The notes beneath the pieces were generated by a model, which saw only the letters and a program-made list of their open reading frames with translations, had not been told where the DNA came from and ran no database searches. The translations under genes were made by a program, and so were the position numbers. 64,000 bases of DNA from Medicago truncatula (lineage: Eukaryota; Streptophyta; Magnoliopsida; Fabales; Fabaceae): contig NC_053045.1 in assembly GCF_003473485.1 (NCBI RefSeq), positions 24,712,494-24,776,493 of the forward strand, given 5' to 3'. The first letter of the stretch is position 1, and every line of letters begins with the position of its first letter. Shown here piece after piece: positions 46,755 to 57,972 of this stretch.

Positions 46755-47262
46755 TTTTTTTTTTTTTGTTTGTTGAGGGAAACATGATTATAGCATATCA
46801 TTAATAATAATAGTTTCAATACAACTGGGTATTTCAAAATAAACGGTGGGACTAGCTAGTAACGTGACTTCTCTTGCAAGAGCATGAGCAGCCTCGTTGG
46901 CTTGTCGCCCGACAAACTCCACCCTAAAGTTGGAAAATAAAACAGTAAACAAATAACGACAAGAAGAAATAATACAGCCAAATTCGGATGTGTCGTTCCT
47001 GTCGGAAAGAAAAGCATCAGAAGACAATTTAGAATCCATTTCAAAATCCACGCTATCAAACTGCATATCGCTCAACCATTGTAAAGCTGAATGCAAACCA
47101 AACGCTTCACCTACATCAGCTGAAACAACACATGGTAGTGACACATCTTTGGCCAAAACAAAAGTACCAGTAGAATCACGGATACAAATTTCAATACCAG
47201 TTCGATTGAGGGAGGATGAGAACGCGGCGTCAATATTGCATTTATATCTACCTGGCATAGGA
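46755..47262 (-). mobile_element. 5'-truncated LINE with RNase H domain
   Basis: On the minus strand an open frame (47258-46788, 156 residues) encodes an RNase H-like (RVT_3) domain: KCNIDAAFSSS, GEAFGLHSALQWLSD, FEMDSKLSSDA and VEFVGRQANEAAHALAREV, retaining plausible catalytic acidic residues and the QANEAAH motif. A T-run at 46755-46768 on the plus strand is its poly(A) tail. It sits exactly between the two units of the ICL flank duplication and is truncated at its 5' end. Confidence 0.85.
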
Positions 47263-48318
47263 GGCCATTAAATCATTGTGGAATTTTTTGGCTTTGTAAT
47301 TTGTATTATTTCCTAGTTTCTTCAAAAACTCTCAAGCCTTATGGGCAAGGGGGAAAAGAAGACTATCATGTGTGTTTTGTAATTTATTTTACTCTTATCG
47401 TTTAATATATTTTGCTTTGTGCACTTCTTTCTATTTTTTGTATTACATATACCTCTTAAATCCAATACTATTATCAGACGAAAAAAAAGTGTATGATGTC
47501 AAATTCTATTATCAATAGTATAATTAAGGTCCAATGGTATAGAAAGAATATATATTCTACATCTTTACGTTAAGACAAAGCATTAAGATCATGATTAAAA
47601 GTTCTATTACTATCATGAAGGATCAACTAACACATAGAACAGGAAAGTGAGGATGCAAGTTTTGTGGTGGGCTAGTCAGTCCCACAGGGCTTTGTTCCGT
47701 CTTTAAATGAGACCCCGTTAGTGGACGGTAAAATTGGTCCTGTAAATTAGTCAATCTTTAAACCGAACATTGAGCTAAAAGAAAAAACAACAAACACAAA
47801 GACCAGAAAAGAGAACAAAATTCAGTTGAGAAGGATTTATAATAAGGGTAGTTCACAATCAATGTAACGTAACTAACTTGCAACTAAAGTAACTAACTCA
47901 GTTGAGAAGTTGTAACCAATTAGTTTACGCTAATTATTGTAGTAACTCATAAAGATTGGTAGACACCCTTAATGCGTACATCCCTTTGTACCACTCTCGA
48001 AAATTTCAGTTAACCAAATATATGGTTGATGTGACCACATTTTTTCAGTTGCGTGACCACTATTTAGAAGCTGAAAAATATGATCATGCAACTAAAATGC
48101 GCGTGACCACTATTTTTCCACTTAATTAACCAAATAAATTATGGTAAAATAGTAGTCACGCAACTACAAAAATGTGATCACATAAAACATATATTAGTTA
48201 ACTAAAAATTTTCAAAATGTTACAAAGAATGTATCCGTTAAAGATGTCTACCTATTATTGCTCCTATTCAAATCTCCTATACTTCAACATGGAGAGATTG
48301 AACCTATTGAGGATACGA
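47263..48318. repeat. ICL 3'-flank tandem duplication, unit 2
   Basis: Second copy of 45426-46754, about 270 bases shorter. It lacks the SINE and the 45637-46106 segment. Sequence then continues as GTTAAGGCCTCC, where unit 1 joins the LINE tail. A small frame at 48217-48426 has no recognised domain. Confidence 0.85.
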
Positions 48319-48669
48319 AAGTTAAGGCCTCCATCATTCTTAGATGTTGTAAAATTATCCCCCGAATCCAATGATGCTTCAACCTATATTACCTTTGGAG
48401 CCCCAACAAAAAATAATTCAGCATAAGCTCTTCTTCGAAAATAAATAAATAATTCAGCATAAGCTTTGTTTCCTCTCCCAAAGATTCAAGAATTAGAAAA
48501 GCACTAATACAATTGAGGGATGGATTCCAAACTACTTCAATATTGAGGAGATGTAGAATAAAATTCAATTGTATTTATATCGAATGTCCTAACAATTTAA
48601 TAACGATGACAAAAAAAAATGGAAGTCATATTTAGATTATGAACACATTAATGAAATAGATGACACTTT

Positions 48670-49145
48670 ATTCATCACTGGTTGGGTGTTAGTTTGGTGC
48701 TCCCAAATGCGTCTGCAGATTATCTCAACCAGTTTGGTTTCATTGGTGGTATTTGTTCTAAATTGCAGCATTCTATTTTGCATCTGATTTGGTATGCTAC
48801 TGCGTGAAAAATATGAAAAGAAAGAAATAACAAGTTATTCAATGATAAAGAATGTTCAACATATCAAATTGATGAAAAGATTAAGTCTCTTTCTTATTTG
48901 TGGTTGAAGGTGAAACTTCCTAATCTCACTTTCAACTACCATAGATGATAGATGGTGGATTAGTCCGTTCACTATGTTGGACATAGACTAATGTTATTTC
49001 TTTCTCTGTTTTGGTTACTGTTTATTTGTTTCCCTTTTTTGTTAAATATGTTTGTGACCTTAGTTCTTATCCTGGTACACCTTGTGCTAGGAAGAACTTT
49101 TTGATTAAGTAATATATTTCATTTTAGCCTATTAAAAAAAAAATG
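48670..49145 (+). mobile_element. LINE 3' end fragment
   Basis: Translation in shifting frames gives the C-terminus of a plant LINE: HWLGVSLVLPN, FGFIGGICSKLQHSILHLIW, KERNNKLFNDKECSTYQI, SLSYLWLKVKLPNLTFNY, then a 3' UTR with TTTTGATTAAGTAATATATT and a terminal A-run. Several stops. No target duplication was recognised. Confidence 0.75.
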
Positions 49146-49359
49146 AAAAAGATGACATTAAAAATAAAAACATTGGAACAAAAATCAAACTTGAGTTTAT
49201 ATCCGAGTTGAAAACTATTATCCAAACTAAAATCGCTCCATTGTGTTCCAAGATTTGTGGTTGGATTTTTTTCAATATTTTCTAGATTGTCCCATTTTTC
49301 TCGTGTTTAGTTTTTTATTTACCAGTAAAAAACATTAAAAATAAAGTTCACGTGAACTT

Positions 49360-49470
49360 AAAAAATTTAAAGGTAATATTACGTTAGTGATAAAAACATT
49401 AGAGTTTGAACTCCGAACCTTGCATATTTTATGCATTGTCCATATCAATTGAGCTAAGTCCACGAGGACA
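49360..49470 (-). mobile_element. Probable SINE fragment
   Basis: On the minus strand GACTTAGCTCAATTGATATG resembles an A box and GGTTCGGAGTTCAAACTC a B box, separated by ACAATGCATAAAATATGC as in the SINE at 20891-21032. Ends and target duplication are not resolved. Confidence 0.55.
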
Positions 49471-49669
49471 GAGCTGTTGATTATTATAAAATGATACAAT
49501 GATAAACTAAATATTTATCAAAATATTAAAAAATTAATGATAAAGATGATGTCCAGTTTATAATAATAAATAATCACTAATAATAATCCAAATATTCAAT
49601 AACAATGAAAAAAAAAAATATTTTCCTATGAATGCAAAAATGATTTAAAATCAAAACACGCTACCTTTG

Positions 49670-49860
49670 ATTTTGATTATCAGTTTTGGAGGTTGAATTC
49701 TCATCATTGTTTGCCTTATGTAATTTAACCTTTGCTTGGTGTTTGGCGCTTTTTGTTGTCTGACTGATTGTATCTTTGGGTAATTTCACTAACACACCTT
49801 GTGCTGGAAATATTATTGTTTCTTATTAATTTCATTTTGACTTGTTAAAAAAATATTTTT
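49670..49860 (+). mobile_element. Second LINE 3' tail fragment
   Basis: Sequence with TTTCACTAACACACCTTGTG, GTTTCTTATTAATTTCATTT and a terminal A-run parallels the 3' UTR of the LINE fragment at 48670-49145. Only the tail is present. The surrounding 49861-50260 holds no recognised gene. Confidence 0.5.
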
Positions 49861-50261
49861 TTTATAAGGTGATGTAAACTTTAATGTTCACTAGAAATGA
49901 GAAGTATCCAGTTTCGATGAACTAATTTAACTTATATTTTATTTTTAGAAGTGTCGTGTATTTGAGAAATTGTACAAGTCTTTTTTGAATAAACATGTAA
50001 TTTGTTTATTCTTTTATTATATAGATAGATGTATAAATATATATATACCGAATTCTTCTCTTCCTCCAATAAAAAACGTTCCCTCTCAACTGAACTGTCC
50101 AAAATACTCCTCCGTAAGTTAACTCACTCAGCGTAACTTAAATCACGCTAAATTAAATTGTGTATTTACAGTCTGTGAATCACCCATGTTAGTATCCAGA
50201 ACAAATCTCCACTCTTAGTGGGAGCTAAGCCAACATAATCAACATGTCCTCTTTTGACATC

Positions 50262-51905
50262 ATCAAAAAGGGGATATTGAAGCCTCTATCTATAGCTATT
50301 ATTTTATTTTGATGATGTTCCTTGCATTACTGTTTATCTTTTTCATGTTGATTAGTCTGTATGTTTCTAGTATGTTAAATTGCACCCTAGCTTGTCAAGC
50401 ACTCATGAACAAGTTATTCATGCATCAAGTGTCTCAAAAAAATTGAGTTGAATAATTCCCCTTTGCTCTATGACTTTGTGTGAATCGTATCAAATCTTGC
50501 CTGAAACGATTCATAGATTACTAAACTATTACATGCTACTCTCTGACTTCATGTAAATTGTATCACAAATATAGTGAATCGACTCAATAATGAATCGTAT
50601 CATTTTATGTTTGAAACGATTCATTAAACTCTCTGTCTTAGTCTAAATCGATTCATGATAGGTATGAATCGTATCAATCTCCTTTTTGGGCAACTTGAGT
50701 CGATTCAAATTTCACTTGACATGTATCATCCTTCATCACATTTCTTTGTGTTTTTGTTTCGTCTTATGTGGTTTGAATCGATTCAACCATTAAATGAATC
50801 GATTCAGTAAGTTGTTTTTGTGCGAAAATTTAGCCTTTTTACATTCCTCTATATATAGTCTCCTCCTCATATCTCCCAATTTATTGAATCATTTGCAACT
50901 ATTCTATCTAGGTCTCAAAAACTCATTGTTCATACATTCTTCAAGATTAAACACTTTTTCTTAGAATCACTTTGTACATTGAGTCACATTGATTTGCTAT
51001 GGTGCTAGTATGCATTGTAAGTTGGTTCTCTCAAGAAGATTGATTGGGCTTAATCAAGGCTTCAAAGGAAATGAATAATCTCATTCCACCTCCAAAGAAC
51101 TTGGGGGTCTTTCTAACCGTTCTTGAAGTCGAAAGGGGTTCGTTTAACGGACGTATCATCGAAGACTTGAGTGAAGAGTTCGAAGGGGTGCACGGGTAAT
51201 CAAGGATCCGAAGATTCAAGGAGCACCAAATTCAATAGTTACTTGGAGTTTGGGGGAGTGTTTTCATAGGGGTTGAAGAATTAAGTTTAATTTCAAGGAA
51301 CTCTTGTAAACACATTGTAATCAACATTTGTTACTTAGTGGATGACCTTGGTGAAGGCGTACTTCATCAAGAGTAGTAGACGTAGCTCTAGCGAGGATGA
51401 GAAAGAGCGAACTACTATAAAAATATCGGTGTTATCTCTCTTCAATATCCTCTTTACTTTTTACTATTGCATGTGATTAATTGAATAGTTGATAGAATAA
51501 TTGCTAGTGTTGATCTAAGTTGTTTTTCATTGAAAATTAATCTAATTCATTGAATTAGGTTTCTTATAATTTTCTTAGATCAATTGATTGCAAAACCTAT
51601 TCAAATATTCAATTAAACATGTATTACGCTTTGATTTGATAGCATAGTATTTTGTTCACATAGATTTGGTTTGAAATTGTTATAAGTTTTGTATACTGTT
51701 CAAGGTTGATTAAAGTTTGATTGTATAATAAGATTTGTATCGTGAATCTCTCAATTCTAAGATTAAATATTATTGCACATATATTTGTCTCTTTTTGATT
51801 CATTGTTTGTGATTGTTCGAGCACAATTCCAATAGTCAATTTTGTTAAAATTGTTTTTACACTAAAACTTCAAAAATCTTCCCCCCCCCCTCTGGCTTGG
51901 TAATC
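50262..51905 (+). mobile_element. Ty1/copia (SIRE-like) polypurine tract and LTR
   Basis: ATCATCAAAAAGGGGATATT (from about 50262) is the typical polypurine-tract end of a copia internal region; the LTR would start at the TG of TGAAGCCTC near 50279. It contains a TATA-like TCTATATATAGTC near 50850, a leader with gene-like texture, and ends in a C-run at 51881-51890 before CTCTGGCTTGGTAATC, a degenerate form of the LTR/primer-binding-site junction of such elements. No matching second LTR is in the window. It contains a cluster of ATCGATTC-type palindromes (50481-50807). Confidence 0.55.
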
Positions 51906-51933
51906 TAATAGCCATTTAGACCAATAAGATAGA

Positions 51934-52530
51934 CAGTTTGATGGGACAGATAGCATGAGCCCTCATGAACACTTGAGCCATTTTGCTGAAACATGTGAGT
52001 TTTGTGTACCCCCAGCCACTGTGACAGATGACCAAAAGAAACTTAGGTTATTTGCCTTCACCTTAACCGGTAGAGCCAAAGATTGGTTGTTAACCTTATC
52101 GAGTAGAACCATTCAAACATGGGATGAGTTAGAGCTAAAATTCTTCGAAAAATATTTTCCTATGTCTAAATATTGGGAAAAGAAACATGAGATCTCAAAC
52201 TTTAGGCAAGGGGAGAGTGAGTCACTTTATGATGTTTGAGAGAAATTTAACTTGTTTCTTAAAAGATGTCCTGACAATGAGTTCTCTCACAAACAATATC
52301 TCCAAATCTTCACTGAGGGGTTATCACATAACAATTAGATGTTTCTAGATGCTTCAGCTGGTGGTAGTCTAAGAGTTAAAACTATCCAAGAAGTCCAACC
52401 CTTAATAAAAAACATGGCCCAAAATGAATATCGTGCTGATTCCGAAAAGAAGAAAAGGGGTGTGTTTGGGGTTAGTGACCACAGTGCAATCTTTTACACA
52501 TCCTATTTAATAACCCTATTGAATTATTGA
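51934..52530 (+). pseudogene. Ty3/gypsy gag fragment (Athila-like)
   Basis: Continuous frame QFDGTDSMSPHEHLSHFAET, then LRLFAFTLTGRAKDWLLTL, WDELELKFFEKYFPMSKYWE, EKFNLFLKRCPDNEFSHKQY and IFTEGLSHNN is the retrotransposon gag domain of gypsy elements. In-frame stops at 52237-52239 and 52336-52338 break it, without frameshift. Neither protease nor reverse transcriptase follows, so only gag remains. CGACACAGTCTTCGTGGGAA just downstream (52533-52552) is a word often found in Athila-type internal regions. Confidence 0.75.
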
Positions 52531-53433
52531 AATCGACACAGTCTTCGTGGGAACGAATTTATTTTATTACTTAGATAATTTTTGATACATTTGCCATATT
52601 TCTATCATGCACGACCGTGCTGACTTATGTGTAGTATTTTGATCATAACTCAAAAATTCAGTTTTTCTAAGCCCGGACAGGGTGCACCACCGTGCGCCCC
52701 GAAAACCACAAGTTTTGCTGTGATTTCGCTTAGAGGAACCTTCTCGAAACCCCATTTTAGACCTAAAACTCACCAAACTCGACCCTAAACTTCACCCCAT
52801 GATTACCATACCATTCAAACACTAATTATTTATTAACATATTGGATTACCCATTCTTTTTAAGGCAAACAACTCAATTTAAAAACCTAAACTTGTTTCCT
52901 CTATTCTCATCCTTCAACTTCATCTTTTAATTCGTTTGTCATCAATGTCTAATCACAATCTCACATCATAGCAACAACATCCCAATTTTGGAAAGATAAA
53001 GGGCCAAAATATCTTATTTTATTAAAGATAGAGGGCCAAAATCGCATATTACCCTAAAGTTGGAGGGTCAAAAGAGCATATTTTCTTAAAGATAGAGTGA
53101 AAAATATTCATTTTTTTAATAGGGTTCAAAATCACAACTTTTTAAAACTTAGTCGGGGGCAAGTGGACTTTAGCCAATTTTTATTTATTTTGCTTTTTGC
53201 TAAATGAAGTACTAGTTTGTCTCCTTAAAAATTCTTTTAATTTTATGTTGGTACTTAACTGACACTCCTAACGTCATTGGTTGAATGATAGAAATTGATT
53301 TACGAATTAAATTTTTCCGTTTAATTTTGTAAGAGAAAAAATAAGGTCTTTTCATTTGTTGAGGATTAGTCACGCACATACATGATTTGTCAAGGATCAA
53401 AATGGATCAACACTTTTTTTATCTTTTTTTTTA
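52531..53433. other. Retroelement-derived and intergenic DNA
   Basis: 52531-52800 probably continues the gypsy remnant. 52975-53180 has repeated words GATAGAGGGCCAAAATCGCA and TTGGAGGGTCAAAAGAGCA, likely one end of a MULE-like MITE whose other end was not found. No gene. Confidence 0.4.
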
Positions 53434-53806
53434 GGGTTAATAGTGTTTTACCTCCTGTAATATAGGTTATTTTCGATTTTCCACCCTGTAAAATTTTTTG
53501 TTTGATTTTCGTCCTTGTAATTTGAATATTTATAGTTTTGGACCTTCATGAATTTTGACAGTACAAAATCGACGGCATGACAGGGGGCTAAACCAAAATT
53601 CGCTCAAATTAACAGGGAGTAAACCGAAATTTGCTTAAATTACACGGGATAAACCGAAATTTTATCAAATTATTGAGGGGAAATTTGTCATGAAGGTCCA
53701 AAATCAAAAAATCTTCAAATTACAAGGACGAAAACCAAACAAAAGATTTTACAGGGTGGAAAACCAGAAATGACTTATATTACAGGAGGATAAAACACTA
53801 TTAACT
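53434..53806. mobile_element. MITE with long inverted repeats
   Basis: The left arm GGGTTAATAGTGTTTTACCTC and the right arm inverse (ending AGGATAAAACACTATTAAC) extend over about 130 bases (shared CCACCCTGTAAAAT, TTCGTCCTTGTAATTTGA, GGACCTTCATGA). The flanks are T-rich (TTTTTTTTA on each side), compatible with a 9-bp duplication but not decisive. The middle repeats ACCGAAATTT words. Confidence 0.75.
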
Positions 53807-53824
53807 TTTTTTTTATCATGTGAC

Positions 53825-53935
53825 TAGTGGTTGGAGCTCACACATTTTAAATGTAAATAAGTGAAGAATCCAGGATACAAGGTTCGAGCTTGCATATATT
53901 ATGCATTGTCCTTAGCAACGAAGTCAATCTTTTAG
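53825..53935 (-). mobile_element. Possible degenerate SINE
   Basis: On the minus strand GACAATGCATAATATATGC followed by AAGCTCGAACCTTGTATCC matches the central part of the other SINEs (A-box/B-box spacer and B box). The ends are unclear. Confidence 0.4.
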
Positions 53936-54258
53936 AGACGGTCCCTACACTCTTTTATCATTTAGTAATTTGAATTAAATAGCAATTTGTTGATTTAATT
54001 TGATTTCCTTTTTTTAGTAGGTGCATGCAATATGTTACGTCTCAAGAATGATTTGGTTAAGATTTAACAACACCACCAATGGTTCCTTGACATAGATGAA
54101 TGACTACATAATAGTAGTGGAAACTTCATACCAATATCATGGTAATAAAAAAAATATTTGCGTTGATTTCCGTGAATATATCTCAATTGATAGGAACATT
54201 GTATTACATATGTATCCTCAAGGCAACCCTAAACTAATTGAAAAAAAAAAAAAAAAAG

Positions 54259-54350
54259 ATTTGACAGCTCAGTGGTAAAAGATAACCTTGTAACCTCAAG
54301 GCACAAAATTTCGATTATCTTGGAGACGATAATATCACTATAAATTATAC
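54259..54350 (+). mobile_element. Possible SINE fragment
   Basis: GACAGCTCAGTGGTAAAAGA resembles an A box and AATTTCGATTATCTTGGAGA a decayed B box. It lies directly after a long A-run (54240-54257), perhaps the tail of an earlier insertion. Confidence 0.35.
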
Positions 54351-54690
54351 AATTTATTCTTCCCCATTTTTTTAAAATATTACTAAAATTAAATTAGTAT
54401 TCCAATTATTGTATGTGGTGTAATTTGGCTTAGAAAAACGAAACTAAAATCTGATTTGAGCTATTTTAAAAAAAATAAAATTCAAGCACATCAAATAATT
54501 TCCAACTTTGTTCAGTTTTAATTTTGAGATCGATTAACGATTTTAATTTAAATCGATTATAAATAATCCTAATCGTCTCTAATCTTTAATTTTAAAAGTT
54601 TAAGAACCAAATGGAGAGATCATTAGTGGAGTACCAAATTGACTCTTCATTCAATTTTTAATTTCCTGCGTTTTATTAAATTTAATCTTA

Positions 54691-54938
54691 GGGTGCGTTT
54701 GTTTAAGATTTTTTTTAAAAAAAAAAATCACTTTTACCATTTTTGAGTGTTTGTTTAGGATTTTTAAAAAAATCATTTTATCAAAAAAAATCTATTTTGA
54801 CTTTAAAATGAAAAGCTATTAGGATTAACTTTTATCAAAATCCATTTTTTCAAAAACAAAGAGGTGACACATAAACTAGTTAAAAATCAGTTTTTTTTAA
54901 AAAATCTATTTTTTTTTAAAGGTAAAACAAACGCACCC
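54691..54938. mobile_element. Tourist-like MITE with TTA target duplication
   Basis: Starts GGGTGCGTTTGTTTAAGATT and ends AAACAAACGCACCC, with TTA on each side (54688-54690 and 54939-54941). Inner blocks ATTTTTTTTAAAAAA are also inverted. Non-coding. Confidence 0.85.
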
Positions 54939-54941
54939 TTA

Positions 54942-56080
54942 AGAATGTTATTCCTTGAAATATAAAGAAAGGAGTATTAGTCCTTTTTAAAAAAAATATC
55001 TGGTTAATATTTATTTATTCGCCCAAGAATTATTATAATAGGAAGATTAATGGATGGTTACACACTATTTTTCCCCATCTTCATGAGAACGTTTATTCCC
55101 ACCCACTACAAGAAATTCGTTCATTACCCAAAACAATTATCCACGGCCTTGCGGCTGTGAATAATTTTAAGCTTACCGACATATTACCCACGAATAAACC
55201 GTCTATAAAGTTAAATGTTTAATGTGATTTTTTTGGAATTGCTACCCAGCTTAACCATTAATAATTATAGACATCTTATATTCGTCAATAATTACCCGTG
55301 GTCTAACCATCTGTATTATTGATTTGTTTATAATTTATAATAACAATATATACTTGAAAATTTTGGCTCTAGAATTTTTCACCAATGTCAAAGTTTCAAT
55401 AATTTGGCTCCAACAAAATTTGCCGAAAACGAAAATCTCAAATGTTTGTAAAAAAAAAATCCAAAATCGCATATCCTTGAAAAACAAAACCCAATGTCTC
55501 TTGTTCTTCAAAATCAGAAACAAAATTCAGTAATATAATATAATAAACTTGTAACAAATATTTCTATCATTTCATTTCTAGAATATACAAATTTAACTTG
55601 AAACAAACACACTCATATTTACATGTTATTATAAAAAATACACTACGTTTTATGTATGTAATATATTCATTAGCAAAGGAACGACGAATTCTCTATATAT
55701 TCAATCTTAAATGTGAAATTATAGTCATAAACTACTTGATAAGAAAAAAATGATTTTTAAAAAACAAAATTTGTTTGTTTACATCATTAACAAAAACCGT
55801 AAAAAGAATTTGGACATTAATTACCACGTAATGTAATTTTTTTTATTTCCTTACACCCTTCCGAAATTTCAGCTTGGACATTAACTCTTAGTTTACATTT
55901 TACAACTTTTTAGTGCATCCTTGCATAATTTCAATTTGAAAATTAACTCTATAATTGTTTTATTACCTATTTTGCGCAGAAAAGGAAAAATAGAGAATAA
56001 TTTTTAGGAGGAGAATCATTTTAATTTAAAGTTTGTTTATGAGAGAAACAAAAACCGCAATGATTATGGGGTTTGGATCT
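54942..56080. other. Intergenic DNA with one CACTA-like terminus
   Basis: CACTACAAGAAATTCGTTCA at 55104-55123 matches the terminal consensus of plant CACTA (CMC/En-Spm) transposons, and the next bases (ATCCACGGCC..GGCTGTGAATAA) have the short-repeat texture of their subterminal regions. No opposite end was found. No gene in the rest. Confidence 0.5.
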
Positions 56081-56089
56081 AATATAAAT
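56081..56089 (+). promoter_or_regulatory. TATA box of the His/Pro-rich protein gene
   Basis: AATATAAAT lies about 85 bases upstream of the ATG at 56171, followed by a C/T-rich leader. No competing start lies between. Confidence 0.55.
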
Positions 56090-56170
56090 CAAGCCACACA
56101 CTCAGTCATTTTCACAATACCACCATCACTTCCTCTCTCTTTCTAGCTTACTTTCTCTCACTAAGAGAAA

Positions 56171-57252
56171 ATGGTTAAGTTCTTAGCAATGTTGCTACTC
56201 TTACTCCAATTAATTTCTTTCAATGTATTTGGTGAAGAACTTGAATCCCTTCACGAACCAACACCACTTCATCCATCGGCTAACGCCCCTCTCCACCATC
56301 GTCACAACCACAATCTCTCACCGACCACTGCTCACACTCCTTTACACCCTTCTCACCCTGCTAAACCTCCAACCCGTCACCACCACCAACACCCTCCTGC
56401 TCATGCCCCTCTTCAACCTTCATCCCATCAACACCCTCCTTCTCATGCCCCTATTCATCATCACCAACCTCGTCACCCTGTTAAACCTCCAACCCATCAC
56501 CACCATCAACACCCTCCTGCTCATGCCCCTGTTCAACCTCCAACCCATCGTCATCATCACCACCCTCCTGCCCATCCCCCTGTTCATCAACAACATCCTC
56601 CGGCTCATGCCCCTGCCCAAATAGCTGTTGAAGGTGTTGTTTATGTCAAATCATGCAAGCATGCTGGAGTTGACACCCTTTCGAATGCTACATCTCTTAA
56701 TGGTTTGTCTTTCAGTTTTCACATTTGTTAGGTTTTTTTTATTTATTTATTTATTTTTTTATCATTTTTCTACCAAGCTATTTTTTTCATGAGTAATGTC
56801 ATTTTCATTTCTTTTTCTATATTTTTTTATACTCTGATCATTTATGCTGTTTAAAATCAGATTTCTTTCAACTTTTGTGTTAATTTATTTTTTCAGTTTT
56901 GTTGGATCATTTTCACTGATGATTGATATTATTATGTTATTTTGTTGAAGGTGTTGAAGGTGCCGTTGTGAAGCTCCAATGCAACAACACCAAACACAAT
57001 GTGGTTCGAAAAGGCAAGACCGATAAGAACGGTTATTTCTATATCAAAGGTCCAAAGGACATCTCAATTTTTGCAGTTCACAAGTGTAATGTTGTATTGG
57101 TTAGTGCACCAAATGGATTAAAGCCCTCAAATATTAATGGTGGTATCACCGGTGCTCGTATTAAGCACAAGAAATCATTTGTGTCTAAGGCTCACAATCT
57201 CATTCTCTACAATGTCAAACCTCTTGCATTTGAGCCCAAATGCACTAATTAA
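56171..57252 (+). CDS. His/Pro-rich arabinogalactan-type protein, Ole e 1/PAC domain
   Basis: Exons 56171-56702 and 56951-57252 join in frame (Gly codon split) to give 277 residues. Residues 1-21 are a signal peptide (MVKFLAMLLLLLQLISFNVF then GEE), so the product is secreted to the cell wall. Residues about 30-150 are a low-complexity His/Pro/Ala region of HPPAHAP, HHHQ and KPPTHHH repeats, whose prolines are candidates for hydroxylation and O-glycosylation. The C-terminal domain (from about 151) reads VEGVVYVKSC, GVEGAVVKLQCNNTKHNVVR, KGKTDKNGYFYI, HKCNVVLVSAP and FEPKCTN, the Cys pattern of the pollen Ole e 1/extensin-like (PAC) domain found in AGP30/AGP31-type proteins. Known relatives interact with pectin and other wall polymers. 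The intron at the domain start is usual for this family. AATAAA follows at about 57353. Appears intact. Confidence 0.9.
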
Positions 57253-57954
57253 GAAAATTAGAGTTTAAAAAAGTGAATTTATATATATTGCTCTTTTGGT
57301 AATAGGAGCTTTCATTCCAAGTTCGTAATAGATGGTTCTTGTAAGAATTCAACAATAAAAAAAATGTTTTATGGTTTTCATTTAATTTGCTTACTTCAAT
57401 AATACTTATTCAAGAAATGTGAATGAATGGAATTTATGGGAAGTTTTTTTTTTTTTTTTTGGTATAAACTTAGACACTAGTATTTTTGAATGACAAAACA
57501 TATATAATCTTGTGTCATAAAAAAATTCTAATCTTGAAAATAAACAACATATATTCTCTACAAGGTTCTATTAATTAATCATGTAAAAATGATATTTTAC
57601 TAATAAAAAAAATCATATTTTTTAAAATAAATATTATGCGCCTTTAATTACTAAAAAAAAAAAAGAATAGTTAGCACTTCAAAGTTATAAAACTTTTCTG
57701 AAGTTCTTTGTAACATTTATCTAAAATGCACATTGGTGATAATTTAGACAGTGCAATTTGAAGATTAATCAGGTATTAATTTGTCTCCTTAATTATTATT
57801 ACCATTCAAAGAATTAGCCAATAGAATAATACCATATTCATACAATATAATTATTTAACATAATGAGTTATAAATTGTAATTACTTGCGATGCTACACAA
57901 AATAGGCAACAGAAAATCAACGATTGAAATGAAGATAAAGAACACAACTGGGTC
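57253..57954. other. 3' flank of the cell-wall protein gene
   Basis: 3' UTR with a poly(A) signal, then AT-rich DNA with a T-run at about 57447-57461. No gene recognised. Confidence 0.4.
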
Positions 57955-57972
57955 TAATTCTTGAATGCTGTT

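Noticed and set aside
56223..56624. Overlapping plus-strand and minus-strand frames rich in Leu/Thr or Met/Arg
   Set aside because: Shadow frames of the His/Pro repeat coding region.
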